Positions 1 to 13,066 are shown, counted from the first letter of the stretch. The stretch is DNA of 64,000 nucleotides from Plantago ovata (GCA_028274465.1 CM051458.1:99650855-99714854), one strand, 5' to 3'. A program made the numbers and translations. The notes: generated from the letters alone by a model not told the origin.

Positions 1-1680
1 CAGAGGAAAATGTTGTTTTGTAATGAGGACAGAAAAGAAAAGATATAGCTGAGCCTGAGCCTGAGAGAGTAGTAGTAGTATAGCTGAGTGAGTTGAGTGT
101 GCATTTAGTTTAATTTTTCTCTCTAGGCAAACTGTTTGTTTTTCATACCCTGCTTCTGGCCATGGGTCAATTTAAAAGCTTGATAGGATGTTATTCACTA
201 ACTAGATCTCAACAATTCATCCTCACCAGTTACTTGTAGCAGTAAAATGCCATAGTTACATAGTATACAAATTCCAAGACTCATCTTCTTCGAGTTTTAC
301 TGTGTCAATTTCCATATGCCGGTAAAATAATGTATGTACTACTCCTCTACTATAGCTTTTTTTGCAACCAGTCTTGTTGTGTCACTCTGTTACTTGACTT
401 TTGAAAAATAGAAAGAAACTATTGCATGAAATTAAATTCCAATGAGATCTTGGCACAAATTATACTGAATTTATTTGTAGGTTAACAACCAAGTAAATTT
501 GTAATGAACTGATATAAATTATATTGAACTTAACTTAATAGGAGATAAAATATACTAGAATAATACTTCGTTTATGTTATGCATGAGAATTGAAAAGAAA
601 ATGACTAGTAAGAATGGGAATTTGTCTTTAGTTTCCTCACATCACTATTATGAGTATATCATATAAGTATGCCAAAAGAAGTTGATTTTCAAATCCATTG
701 TGTTATAGAGAAAACTCAGTGAGCTTCGCTTACTTGGTCGACCAGTAGGTTTCATTGCCTGGTTTGTATTGTACGTATCACTCTAGCTACCATCAACATC
801 ACATTTCTTAATTTGTTTTTATTTCATTTTCCTGATTTAAATAATAATGGTCTCATTTTTTTTCAAAAATAATTCCTGCTTATTTTTTCTTGTGGTAATT
901 TTACGGATGGTCTTTTAATTTGTAGGGTACGTATTTGCACAGCTAGCACGTAACTGGAGACTTTTAGACTTTTACGTTAAAACCAAAATTTTAGGTGTAC
1001 TAGCTTCAATATTTTGACTTGATAATGGACTACAGGGTAACCATCATCTTTCGGAACAAGAATCTTTTTCATTTTTCTTCAGTTTTCGTGAAACCCCACA
1101 ATTTTCTATAGGTACAAATCCATTTTACACATTTTGTATCTTTTCAGCAAGAGTTAAAAAGGACACAAATAAAAAGGCTAGGGGTAAAGCCTCCTCCATT
1201 CTCCACTATTCAATAGTCTTTTATTTTTTTGGTTAGACGACATGAATTTTCTTAGGATTTTTTTTATGAAGTAGTTATTTTATTTAATCACGACCAGTTT
1301 GTACAATGCTTCTTCTGTAGGCTTCGCAACTAACCGAGTCATTTTTCCAGATATTTCCGATACAATACAAGCCAAAAGCCACGAGGGCAAACAGTTCCAG
1401 ACTCTAGTACCGGCTTTAGCTAGCTAGAAATCTGGTTCAAGAGATCATGACAATGGTATCAAATTTTGAAGAGGTCTATGTTGAAGTCATATATCGATCG
1501 GAAAGGCAATTCTACGGCGAATTACCTTGCCAAAAAGGCTAGTATATATGGAACTAGGAATGAAGTAGTTATTATACCAAATCTAGAACCTCACCTAAGT
1601 GAATTTTCTTAGGATTGTAAATTGTAATGTCATTTTTATTTTTAAAGAACCATTACATTTTGCTTGAAAAAAGGAAGTTA

Positions 1681-1938
1681 GAGCAGTAGCAATAAAGGGC
1701 TTATTAGAGCTCCAATAATGAAGTCCATGTTAGGGGGCTACATATTTGTAGCCCCCAAATAAGCCCTAAATAATATTTTTTTATTTCATTTTCTTTCTCT
1801 TTCATCAATTGTGTGATGCATGTGGCATGTATGTGTCATTTGGAATCCATAAAAAAGTCCCTAATAAGCCCAAACCATTGTAACAAAAAATGAAATCGGA
1901 TTTAAGCCCCAAATAAGACTCTTGGAGCCAACCTGATC
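1681..1938. mobile_element. MITE-like element with nested hairpin arms
   Basis: The two ends are loosely inverted: the left end starts GAGCAGTAGCAATAAAGGGC, and the reverse complement of the right end starts GATCAGGTTGGCTCCAAGAG; both then reach CTTATT. Inside lie two nested inverted pairs: GGGGGCTAC (1733-1741) with GTAGCCCCC (1748-1756), and AGGGCTTATT (1696-1705) with AATAAGCCCT (1758-1767). This resembles the common plant MITEs that begin GAGCATCTCCAATGG, but the ends are diverged and I see no clean target duplication beyond TA. The family is therefore uncertain. Confidence 0.45.
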
Positions 1939-2192
1939 TAAAAGTCTTTTCTTAGATGCATGTGCATATTGCAATGTTGGTCCGATTTGGGCAGTTAAAA
2001 CGTTTAAAACTAATTGGGCTTATGGGCCTTCAACAATAATACTGGAGCAGTTCCCACTTTTACACTCGTCTCACTTTAACACAAGCAACAACACTACTAT
2101 ACAGTAGGAACAAGTTTGAGCTCAACTGAACAAAAACTTCAAATTCTAGCGGTGAACGGGCAAAGTTGATGCTTAGAGCCATCCTTTATGAA

Positions 2193-2380
2193 ATGCTCGA
2201 GTACAGGCATGAAATTAGAAATTCAAACTAGTGTATCTGCTCGACAAGGAAACACGTGATGCAAGGCAACAGAAGCTGTAAGCTTCTATAAGATGCTCGA
2301 GTGCAGCAGACATGAAATTAGAAACTCAAACTAGTTTATCTGCTTGATAAGGAAACATATGATGCAACGCAACAGATAGA
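2193..2380. repeat. tandem duplication, about 100-bp period
   Basis: Two adjacent copies (2193-2276 and 2293-2380) both begin ATGCTCGAG and share ATGAAATTAGAAA, TCAAACTAGT and GGAAACA, with scattered substitutions. They lie just downstream of the ARGLU1-like stop codon, so they are probably in or near its 3' UTR. Confidence 0.8.
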
Positions 2381-2561
2381 AGCCCATGCATAATTGAAAA
2401 GCTCAGTAACAGTAAAGCAACAGATGGACCAAACCATAGCTGGGAAATATTATTGCCTTGGCAAGTGTCTGAATTGATTTTTCAAGGCTGTTCTTTCTTT
2501 TTGCACCTTGAATAGATCTGAAAAGTACACTAATGCACAACAAACAAGCAGAGCTACTACA

Positions 2562-5500
2562 TCATTTCAAACTAAGGGCAAATGACAACTTAGGCCGCGA
2601 CTTATTCTTTCCCAATAACTTCATCTGCTTTGCGCGTTCTTCCTCTTCTTGCTGCTTTTTCCTTCGAAGAGCCTCTTCTCTCTGCCTTTGAAGCTCTACA
2701 AGTTCTCTATACCGTTCCTCCTCTCGTTTTTGTTGTTCTAGAGCTTCTTTCCTCTGTGCTTCTTCTGCCTTCCTCCTTTTTTCTTCCAACAGTCTTTCAA
2801 GCTCTCCCTTCTCTCTGCGTGCTTGTTCCTGTTGGCAATTTTAAAGAATTAACTCACAGCAAAAAGCATCTAAAGTTTTAAAGAATTAACTCACAGCAAA
2901 AAGCATCTAAAAGATATGAAAGGCAGCCATATAAAATAACCCACTGTATGAATTAATAGCATGGATACTTGCCTCTCTCTGCTGAGCCTCTATAACAGCT
3001 GCTTCCTTTTCTTTTTCAAGTTGAGCCGCAACCTCAACAACAAGTTTCCTCCTGCCTTCCTCTAGCCGCTTCTGTATTTCAAGCTTGATCTCTTTGGTAT
3101 TCAGGCCCTCTTCAACCTTCTTCTGAATTGCTTCTGCTACTCTCTTTGTAGTTTCTTCTTCTATTAATTTAATTTCTGCCTCTTGTCGCCTGGAAAAGCC
3201 ATATTGAATAGTCAGTGGCATGTTACAAAAGAATATGAAGCCAAAAAATCAGCTCTCAAGGAAATCAAGAGTCCGTGAAAGAACTATTTGCTTTTTAGAT
3301 GCCATTCTCAACCATCCGCTAAATTGAATTCCAAACTAACCTCCAGCTCGGAAAAGGTACACAATCATATACATGTTTATGCCTTTAAAGCATACTCTAA
3401 CTGATTCCTGATCCAAAATATCTCAGTTGCAAATGTTGTGGTCAGCAGATTGTAAGGAAGCAAAGATCCATCACCAAGAAAAACAATTACCAGAAACTTT
3501 CATCAATGAATGCAGCAGATATGCAACCAAAAGATTTTAGTACTCAGAGAAGTACAAGGAACTAACAGGCAACACAAATGTTCAAGTGTATCCCCAGATC
3601 TGATCCCAAAATAATTACCTCGACAAGATTTAAGACAGACAGTGTGTTAAAGTTCAACAACATCAATGTAAAAATAAAGTGACAATTTATCAAAACTTTT
3701 CCAAGTGATATGCTACAGTGTCAGCTACAACAGAAACAGAGTAGACAATATTTTACAGATCCACACACGTCTACCTTACAAGTATTTTTTTAAATACTGA
3801 TCAATAATAGCAGTAACTCTGACAAATCGCCAAAATAACAGCAATACCACATGAAACAAGATCCGGCATGACAGAATTAAGGAAGCAGTGAGAAGCTATT
3901 TTGTAATTTGTCAGGGGTTACACATATATTCATCTTATGCACTGCTTTATATAACAAGCTACACAAGCACATAGACTACTGCAGCTCCAATTGTCACTTC
4001 CATGTCACAGAAAGACTAACAGTAGGGATATCTTATGATTCTTGTCATCACATTGTATCTTTCCGGGCATCACAAGAAACAACCATAAACCAAGTGGAAA
4101 ATCACTTTTGGATGGTTCAAGAAAAATTCATTTTATTTCCAAAGTGAACAACTTAACATGTCAATGAGTTAGTGGTGATTGTGGGAATTCAGGAAGCATT
4201 TCTCCAATTCCATCACCCATCTCGGGAATAACATATTCTATTCAATCAAAACCTCAGAGCAAGCTACCACTACTGCATGAAAATGCTTCTTATGTACAAC
4301 ACCATCCGCCAAGCTATCTAAACTTTTGTCAGTCTAAAATATATATACAATACTACCAATTATTAGTAAAACAGTGACCATACTAGAGCATCCTTAAAGA
4401 CTCTGTGTAACAGGTAATCTTGACCATTTTCACGTGATACAGAGTATTGAAAAGAAATGACCAAGAGATCAAGTAAGTCACACCCTAAAACATAATGCAT
4501 AAAAATCATACCTTTTCTGTTCTTCTTCTTCCTTCCTTAATTCTTCACTTGCATCTTTAATCTCTTTAGCAGCAATGCTTACGCTAAGAGTTGATGGGGT
4601 ACTTGATCTCCGTCTCCTGTTCCGCTTAGGTGATGGCGAACGACTTTTACGACGTCTTGCGATGGGGGAGCGGCTTTTGCGGCGCCGAGAAGATAATGAA
4701 GGACTTCGTCTTCTGTACAACAAATAAATCATTTGAGCCCTAAAATAAATTAATGACTACTACACTGTCCACGTTTTCTATCGTCCAAACTCACCACCAG
4801 ATAACAGAAGCATGTACGGTTACCTCATAATTTGCAAAGAATAAACTTCGAGCTCCATCTTTACCATAACAAACTGCTATTATCACAATCGAGTAGTGAA
4901 ATGACCCATCAAGGCACGAATCACCTGCTCGGTTTCCCGTGAACAGTTTCTTTTACAGATTCTCACATAACAGTCAACTAACCCATTCGTGCTATGATTT
5001 TATCTTTTTTCTTTTAAATACAGGTCCTCATACCCTAAAATATTTGTGATGTAAACCTCCCAGGATAAAACTACAGCAGCAGTGATAATTTACATTGCGA
5101 ATCTTGTATGCATACAAACGGAATAATAAGAACAAAAATCATCAACTCAACAACCACAAGCACGCAATATATCAAGGGGCTGATGGAAACGGAAAACTTT
5201 CATATGCAGCAACACGGCACTCAGACACCAATCAGATAATCCATAAGCATCTGCTAGATCACTAAAAACAAATAAATCGATAAGATGAGCAACTTAACAA
5301 CAAATGAAGTCATAAGTTTTAGGGGAGGAATGCAGTGGTCGCATAAGCTCCTTGAATCGGAAAGTTTAGAAAACAGCTTCAGCCTTCAGCATTCAAGAAT
5401 GTATAATGCTTCCAATATTAATCAGTACTTTGGTGAATACTCAATAGCAATCAAATTAGAATCTTTTGTCAAAGCTGAACCTAGCAGAGTAACATAATAG

Positions 5501-6331
5501 ACTCATATATTGCACGTAAACCAGCTCACTGTGTTAAGCTCCATCCTGAACAAACATATCCAATTCCGTATCGATTATCACAACCGCGTTTGTACTTTGT
5601 ACAGTTGGTCCAAATTCCTCCCCCTCTGATACCAACACTTACATGTTCTTACAGCGTACACAGGGAAAGTCAATTCAGCTATATCAAATTTATCCCTGAA
5701 ATGAGAATGACCGTATCCCATAATGACTGGTCTAAAATCCACACACATCTTACTGATGTCTCCGGAAGTACAGAAACAGAAGGTCCATGATCAATTTCAA
5801 TTCTTTTAAAAAGATCAAATTCATATTTTCAAAAATAAATAAATAATTAAATCTCTACCACGTTCACCACTTCCCAAAAGGAGCAGAAAGGATCCTCATT
5901 CATATCCCACCTCGTGTCCCACTCTCCATCACATGACATGAGTATTATTCAAATTTACACCTATCCCCTTCAACAATGAATCAGGAAAACTTCTCCAATC
6001 ATGAACAAAAGTTGGACACAAAATGGGATAGAGTATCCAACAATATCCATCTACAGACAAAGAAACATCCAGGCTCTACCAGATATACACTTTCTTAGTA
6101 TAAGTTTAGTGTTTTTTCATCATCAACCAATCGATATATATATATTAGTAACAACTAACAACTAAGATAAGAGCAGGCAGCTAAGGTATAAGTAAATGGG
6201 TATCACCTGCTGGTATAAGGAGATCGACTTCTATCCCTTCTGGACCGGCGACCATTCCTCACCGGAGACCTCGACGGAGAGTATCTCCTCCGATACGACG
6301 GTGACCGAGATACATCTCTATCTCTACCCAT
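2562..6331 (-). CDS. ARGLU1: ARGLU1-like arginine/glutamate-rich splicing co-regulator
   Basis: Four coding exons on the minus strand: 6331-6207, 4712-4512, 3189-2973 and 2828-2562, giving 269 residues. The N-terminal third is an RS domain (many RS/SP dipeptides, e.g. MGRDRDVSRSPSYRRR). The rest is a long charged coiled coil rich in EE, RR and EEE blocks, ending in the conserved tail MKLLGKNKSRPKLSF. This layout is typical of ARGLU1, a nuclear protein that couples transcription (Mediator) to alternative splicing in animals; the plant role is less studied. Exon phases join cleanly. Introns 1 and 2 are long (about 1.5 and 1.3 kb), as is common in genes that regulate their own splicing. Intron 3 starts with GC, not GT (AG|GCAAGT), and contains a 37-bp tandem duplication. 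The 5' UTR probably lies at about 6332-6540. Confidence 0.9.
2839..2911. repeat. 37-bp tandem duplication in ARGLU1-like intron 3
   Basis: A segment reading TTTTAAAGAATTAACTCACA and onward to AAGCATCTAAA occurs twice head to tail (from 2839 and from 2876), almost without differences, so the duplication is recent. It lies a few bases from the 3' splice site of the GC-AG intron (exon starts at 2828), on the minus-strand gene. Confidence 0.9.
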
Positions 6332-7585
6332 ATATCTATTCACTAACCAATTTTAGCTGCAGAGTTTGCGAATTGCCGCGTAAATTAGTATCTAATCGGA
6401 CAATTCAATGAGGAAAACACTGTGATTGAGATCAACGGATTACCTGGATTGGGAGATTGGGTTGAAGATCTGCTTTTGCGAGATATGATATCGCTGTGCT
6501 ACAGAGGAAAGGATACGGAACCCTAAGGCGCTGTGGTGAACGATGATTAGATTCTGGGAGAATATTTGCACTTGGATAATTACTTAATACTCTAATTATT
6601 TGCTTTGCGTCGTTAATAATGGTGTTCAGACAGATTACCAGCAACGACGCAAAGTTGTGTGACTTTTTTTATTGAAGACGTAAATATTAAATATATAAAA
6701 TATTGCTTCGGAAAAAGAAAAAAAAATTGCATCAAGTAGGAGTACGTACATATTGGTTGACTTCCAACTTCCAATTTCCGAAGCATCTTAGGCCCTGTTG
6801 ATTTCAACGGTTTATTTTGTTTTAGTGTAGTGTATGCTCTATCTTATTATCTTGGGGAAAAAGGTACGGAATCCTGATTATGGAGCTGATATATGGAATT
6901 GGCAAGAACGGAACTAGCGCGTTTTTGGGGAAATCCATGGAATTGCAGCAAATCCTCGAGAACATAGGTAGTACAGTTTTACGAAGATGTAGGGGCATGA
7001 CTGCATGAAACAGTTGCTCGGCTGTGCTCCTCATTTCCTATGTTTGTTAGATTTATCTGTCAAGTTTCTCTTGCGGAAGCTTTGTATTGAGACGACGATT
7101 GTCCTCGTTCACTACTGGAATAAAAACCTATCTTCGTCCAATAATCAACCCATCATCACCATGCAACTGAAAGGAGCAACCTAAGGCAAGCCGTAAAAGT
7201 TTTTTTCTCACCAAGTCACCCTAACGCCCAGCTACCCAAATTAAGCAAGTGACACGAGCTTGAAAGAAGAGCTAAGATGGACACTACGCACCATTGCATG
7301 TATTAAACAAAGCCATGCACACCCTCATTATTGTCTACGGCTGGAACTACGAATGATTATTGAACACAAACAGCAGCTATGTCTGAATTACAGTACAAGC
7401 GGCATAACAAGCAACAAACTGGATATCCAAGATTTCAAAAATTAACCCTGAGAATTCAAAACATCTTACACCACCAATACGACTAGAGAAACACATCAAG
7501 TTGGCATACAAAACTCTTCTGATCTTGAAAATAAATGCCACGTCCCATCCACACCAGTGTACAATGCAACCTGTTGCCGTCCAGC
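6332..7585. other. intergenic region between two minus-strand genes
   Basis: It contains the likely 5' UTR and promoter of the ARGLU1-like gene (near 6340-6650) and the likely 3' UTR of the AKR2-like gene (near 7300-7585). ORFs here are short, with no recognisable domain. I see no repeat or RNA gene. Confidence 0.6.
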
Positions 7586-10500
7586 TTATAGGAAGGCGTC
7601 CTTCTCGAGCAACTTTAGTACATCATTTTGGTTGTTTAGTTTAGCAACATCGATGGGTGTTTTTCCATCCATGTTCTGGAGGGTGCTGAAATAGACGGGG
7701 AAAGGAAAAAAAACATCAGTGAAAATGTGCAAAGCAGCAGAGTTCTACTATAAGAAAGAACCAAACACAGAAAAAGGGCATACACAGCGGCTCCATTTTT
7801 AAGTAGAAGCTCCACGCAGTCCTTCCTGCCATAACCTGCGGCATAATGCAGAGGAGTGTTCTTATTCTTGTCCAGAGCATCGACCTTTGCGCCAGCCCCC
7901 AAGAGAACTTCAGCACATGTAACCTGGAATAGAACCGGCAAATCAGCTTTCAATCTCGAAAGTAAAAACATCAAGAAAATCTGTGCTTTCACAAATCATC
8001 AAGTGCATTTAGAAAGTAAGCGAAATGATTACATCTGGTCTAAATTGGGTTTACCTATGGATCAGCTTCGGATACTGAATTATATGATCACATACCGTAT
8101 AGTCTACATTAGACTCCTTAATGAGTTTCAAAAACTGAAGAACATGATCACATATGGCCTATGTTGGGTTCTGGATGAGTATTGGGCTGTTATGAGTTGG
8201 CAAAAAAAGTATTTGGTGTATCCCAATTTCCGTCCAGAAGGGTAACTAAACAGGCTGTAAAATGCGCAGAAAGGGATCCAACTAGGAAAAGTCAAAAAAT
8301 AAGTGGCTTTAGTGAGGTGAAAGATGGGAAGAAAAGATTAATGGAGATCAACAGATCGGCAAGGAAGATTCCCGTAGTGTTCTTTCTTAGGTGAGGAGGC
8401 TGAGCTCGAACCATCCATTGATATAAAGTAAAACTAACATAAAAGCCCAGAATAAGACCATAAAGTAACAGAGAGATTGGCTCCAGAGCTACCACAAAAA
8501 TATATTTGAAAGTCGGAACAAACTCAATATAGTACCTCTCCATATCCACATGCAAAATGCAATGCAGTTCTTCCCTCAGAATCTTCTTCATCATGGTCAG
8601 CACCAGCAGCCAGAGCAGCCTTCAAGCCCTGTTGTTTCATAAAATCAGATTTAACAAATATCACAAACACGCTGATGACTTAAAATAGCTCATTGGATAG
8701 AATCCTAACTTCAAGCCTAGTATACTTGTAAGATTGGGTTCAAGACCATAGAGTTCAAACTGTTTTTGTGTCACCACATTTTTCTAGTCAGTTTCTAGTT
8801 CTCTTTCGGTGTGTCCATGCCTGGTCAGTAATCATTTGCACAGACTAAATATTGTGACAAGTTCACAGGAAAAGGTCATTGAGATAACAATCTAATTACG
8901 GTACCAAGCCAAGATGTTGAGTATGAGGTAATTTCAATGTGATTTCATGACTGGAAAATTATTGTCTAGACAAGGTCTACATGACTTTTTCATGGACAGA
9001 CCTTGTGGCAAGAAATGATCCAAAACACAAATTACTTGGTTGTCTTGATTGTAGACCACACTTAATTGTTAATGTGGATCATTTCTAACTACAAGGTCCA
9101 TGAAAAAGTCATAGACCTGGTCTAGGCAATAATTTTCATGACTCCAACACACAGCAAAAGATATGGTAAAACCATCACAGGCATCATAAACTAGGATAGT
9201 TTACTCAGAAACATACATCTGTATCGCCAGTGCTAGCAGTGTGATGAACAACAGATTCATCTTCATTCGCTTCTTCTGTTTCATCTTCACCAGCAGCGTC
9301 GCCAGCAGAAGTCCCAGTTTCTCCTGCAACTGCAAACCCCATAGCTTCACCCAACTTCGCGAGCATCTCTTTGTCATTCCAGTACCTGGTCACAGCACGT
9401 TGTTGATTAAGCAAAGTTTATTTTGGTCAACATTTATCACCAGCAACAAAAATTAACAAGTAGCTCATTCCTCACTAAAACTTGCATCTAAAAAGTCCAC
9501 TGATGGTGGGAAACTATTAATGAACTAAAACATCTTACAATAGAAGTACACAACTGGTCAATGACCTTGTCACATCACATCTCCACTAGATAAGTGTTGA
9601 TAGAACCTGATCCAGAGTATATGTTTCAATTCTTCACAACCTCACCAATTGTTATAGGCTTACAGCTCTGGATTCTATTTATCCATGTACCTTTGCGTTG
9701 TTACTTTCTTAGATTAGGAAGAAGAGGTGAATCAGATGAAAATATCAAGATTTGCAGAAAATAGAAAGAAAACAGACTTCATTACTTTAATGATTATGCG
9801 GTCATAAGCTTGCAGGCGGGCAAAACCGATTACATGTCCTTTGAACAAGTTTCTGAGAGTAAATTGTTCGTCTTAAATGGCAAAAATGATACACCTAAGC
9901 TCTACACAGAAAGAGCGTGATTGTATTCCAATGAAAAAACCAATTGGAAATTTATCTGAGCTTTTAGAAAATTATTATGAAGGAAATGTAAAGTGAAATT
10001 TTAAATGTTATATTCTGTAAGTAGGTGCTTCATGTTTCATAGATTATTTCCTGATTGTTAAAAATAAAAAAGTTAAAAGTTAAAAAACTAGTAAGAAGCA
10101 CCAGTCACTCACTACAGAGTAGTACATAATACAGTCTCACATTCAAACTAAGCATAATAGTTTTTTTAGTTGCAGAAGGAATTTCAGAATGAATTGCGAT
10201 CATTAGTTTGTAAGCAGCCAAATATAGACTTGGGTGCACATTTTTTTTATTCATACATATATCTTCAAAAGGATGGATATCATGGATACAGGTTATTTAA
10301 ATTGATCAAACACGTAAACATAATTTCTTGAATGTGAAATATCTTACAAAATTCGTGTGTTAGCATCATAATTTTTTATGTAAACATCAAATGAAAATGA
10401 ACTCTACCGTATTAGCAAGCAAGGCCCTTTACTTAAAAGTCATCTATTACCTGATATTTTCATAAGTGGAGTTAAATTGAGAAAATAAATAATGAATGCT

Positions 10501-12202
10501 AAAAAATGATATTACTTCATCATTGCAGCAGGACCGCCAGTCTCAATCTCTTCTAGAATAGGTTTCAAAGCTGGATCATCCTTGACACGTGACATTCTTT
10601 CTTCAAGTTGGTCTTTGTTGGCTGGATTTGTCAAACTTTCAAGCATGCCGGACATGGCAGGATCCTATAGAGAATGATAATCAAACAATTGTGATGGACA
10701 AATCTAAACGGGACTCAGAAATAAAAGATATATTATACTATAACTCAACCATGATTACCTGCATAAGTGCGGTACCAAGCCTCTCAGCCATAGTCATAAA
10801 CTGTGGATTTTGCATGACTTGTTGCATAGTCGAATAGTATTGTTGTGTATCAAATTGTGGCATTTCATCCGCCACAGTAGCACCCTGGAAGGTTTGTTGA
10901 AGCTGTTTTGCCATTTGTTCGAATGAAGGATCCTTGGATATTTGCTCAGCTAATTCTTTGATGCTTGGATCCTTTAGATACACAAATGAACACAGAGAAA
11001 AGAAAAGGTGGTCAGAAAGAACAAGAAATTATGATAAACAAAGAGGGAATAATGACATTGACCTATCAGTTAACAACCACTTCACTAAGGATATGCCTTG
11101 AGCATCACTTTCAAGTAAAGTCTAGAGGTTCATGGGTAGTGCAAGATGCACAATATCCCATCTGACCTCAGTGCATGTCTTGGATAAAGTTTCAACGTTG
11201 CCGGAAAAAACAGAAATATGTTTTTAAGCTCAAAACTTTCATGGTTAGAGAAAATTAAAGTTGTTAATAAGTTTTACTTCACAAAGATGAAGTGTTCATC
11301 AAGCATCAAACGACACATTGCACATTAACCATGTAAAAAGAAACTTCTGACTGTAATAATAGTAAAACGGAAGAAGTAGCATACATGAGCAGTCCTGTCA
11401 TGGCTGAAAAATCAAATGGATTTGGCATTCCATCTGGCAATCCACCAATTGGCAGTCCACCTGCTGGCAGTCCTCCAGCTGGCGCAGGAGTTGTTCTACT
11501 CTGTTCAGTTGATGACTCCCCTGACTTCTCCTCTGCAAAGCAGAAAGTCAGAGTCTAGTGTCAGGGAAAGTGAACATAATGGCTAGTTTGTAAAAGTTAA
11601 TTACATAAACAGGGCGATAAATAATTTCAGATACCAAAACAACAGGACTACTGCCGATTTCTCTTACAAAGAAAATCAATGGTGTGCTGATTTTTTTTTC
11701 ACTAAAAACGAGACGAACCACAATACGAAATTCAAGTTTGATAGAACTGTTATTCAAATTCCAATCATCAGCAACCGAATCACTATAGATACTAGATCTC
11801 CCGCAAAATCAGTTACAACTCTTACAAAAACAGCACAAGTTCATCTAACGCAAAATAGCAAGCATCATAAAACATCCAGAGATACAAACTCACTCACCAT
11901 CTTTAGGAACAACAGGTGCCTTCGATTCCTGTATACAACCAAACGCACAAAACATCATCAGTGTCATTTCAGCTTGATGAATAACAGATTAATCAAATCA
12001 CAGTCGAGAAAAACAATGATTACAACAAATTATATATTATTTACATCATCGTTAATGGATAAGCACCGCAATCAATCAAGCTCAAACCAGAGTCAACACA
12101 GTCGACTCGAACAATATCTGAATTACCGATTGAAGCAACGAATAAAGAGTGAATCGAATTGAGGTGATCGAATTGAAGAGTGATGAGAGTTACCTGAGAC
12201 AT
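7586..12202 (-). CDS. AKR2: AKR2-type ankyrin repeat chaperone, one base out of phase
   Basis: Nine coding exons on the minus strand: 12202-12194, 11928-11898, 11532-11385, 10971-10759, 10664-10516, 9385-9217, 8628-8536, 7923-7784 and 7685-7586. AKR2 proteins are cytosolic chaperones that bind chloroplast and peroxisomal membrane proteins and help target them. Seen here: a Pro/Gly-rich N-terminus with repeated GGLP units, an STI1-like helical region (DPSIKEL to the [11 protein letters not shown] segment), an acidic linker, and four C-terminal ankyrin repeats ([22 protein letters not shown]) ending LLEKDAFL. Oddity: exon 3 must end at ...CTCAT|GTATGC (phase 2), while exon 4 begins in phase 0 (GAT CCA AGC, DPSI). 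The total is 1052 coding bases, one short of 351 codons. Relatives read LLN-DPSI, so one A of an AAT codon seems missing. The 3' splice site is unambiguous, since no other AG occurs in its pyrimidine tract. Intron 6 carries a MITE. Confidence 0.9.
8953..9133. mobile_element. MITE with long terminal inverted repeats, in AKR2 intron
   Basis: About 180 bp, with inverted ends roughly 70 bp long. The left end reads AAAATTATTGTCTAGACAAG; the right end in reverse complement reads AAAATTATTGCCTAGACCAG. Both arms continue through GACTTTTTCATGGAC and AGAAATGATCC. It is flanked by a direct repeat TTTCATGACT (8943-8952 and 9134-9143), an apparent 8-10 bp target duplication, which fits a hAT- or Mutator-type MITE. 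There is no coding capacity. It sits in intron 6 of the AKR2-like gene. Confidence 0.85.
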
Positions 12203-13066
12203 ATCGACGAAGTGGCAGAGCAGGTACCCTTGCTAGATCCTTTGCTTGGTGAGAGAGAGATTTGCAGAGGAGAAGGAAAAGAGAAAAAGGGTTTTGATAC
12301 AGATTTTATATTTTGGGGGATAAATTGTGATAAATGGAAAATGAGAGAGTCGGATTGCGAATTACAAGGCGACAGAGGGTTTGTGGGCCAGCTCAATCCT
12401 CATTGCCAGCTCAAATGAATGGTGTAGATGTGTTTCTGTCGATTGCTTTTGGTGCGTTTGGATTTGGCAAAGTGGGCTCGAAACGGATTTTCTTCAATGC
12501 TACTAGTAGCCTAGTACTACTATCGTTTTGGGTTGGGCTCTGAATCTATGATCACAATCCAATTGGATCTCATTACTCTTTTTGGAAAATTTGTGCCGAT
12601 TGCCGAAGTCCTAATTTCCAAACTAGGGGGAAAAAAAAATCACCAGTATCGAGTGTTAGGTGTCTACATAAAAAAAAATTCATCCATTTCGCCTGCCATT
12701 TTACCCGTCCATCATGATTAGAAGTTCCGTTGCGGTTAGATTGTTTATTACCCACCCCATCAAATATAGGACTAATGACATTTCGTATTTTTTATATGAT
12801 TAGAAACTGTTCTTTTCGTATGAACATAACTGAACGGAATTGAGCAGAACTGAATGAGAATTGAAATGAGATAAATTTATTTCTAATATAAAATGCAACC
12901 AATTAGCATATATGAACAAAACAGAACGTAATTGAATGGATATGAACATATTCAATTGAACAAAACTAAAATTAATGAGTTTTCAGACGAATAGAACATA
13001 GACTTACTCCCTTAGTTTTTTTAGATTGTTTATGTTTGTTTTTTAAATGGTTTTTACTTTTTACAG
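12203..13066. other. intergenic: AKR2 promoter and degenerate A-rich repeat
   Basis: The 5' UTR and promoter of the AKR2-like gene lie just above 12203. From about 12790 to 12990 the sequence is a degenerate run of GAACAKAACTGAA-like units (AACTGAACGGAATTGAG, AACAGAACGTAATTGAATGG) with no clear unit boundary. I see no gene. Confidence 0.5.

Larger units (their letters stand above)
1..2561. other. intergenic flank, no gene seen
   Basis: I find no supportable coding exon, tRNA or long ORF here on either strand. The sequence is AT-rich. It holds a hairpin-forming MITE-like element (about 1681-1938), a tandem duplication close to the end of the next gene (2193-2380), and two short near-copies of a segment containing GAATTTTCTTAGGAT and ATGAAGTAGTTATT (about 1240-1280 and 1558-1620). 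The last few hundred bases probably include the 3' UTR of the minus-strand gene that ends at 2562. Confidence 0.6.
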
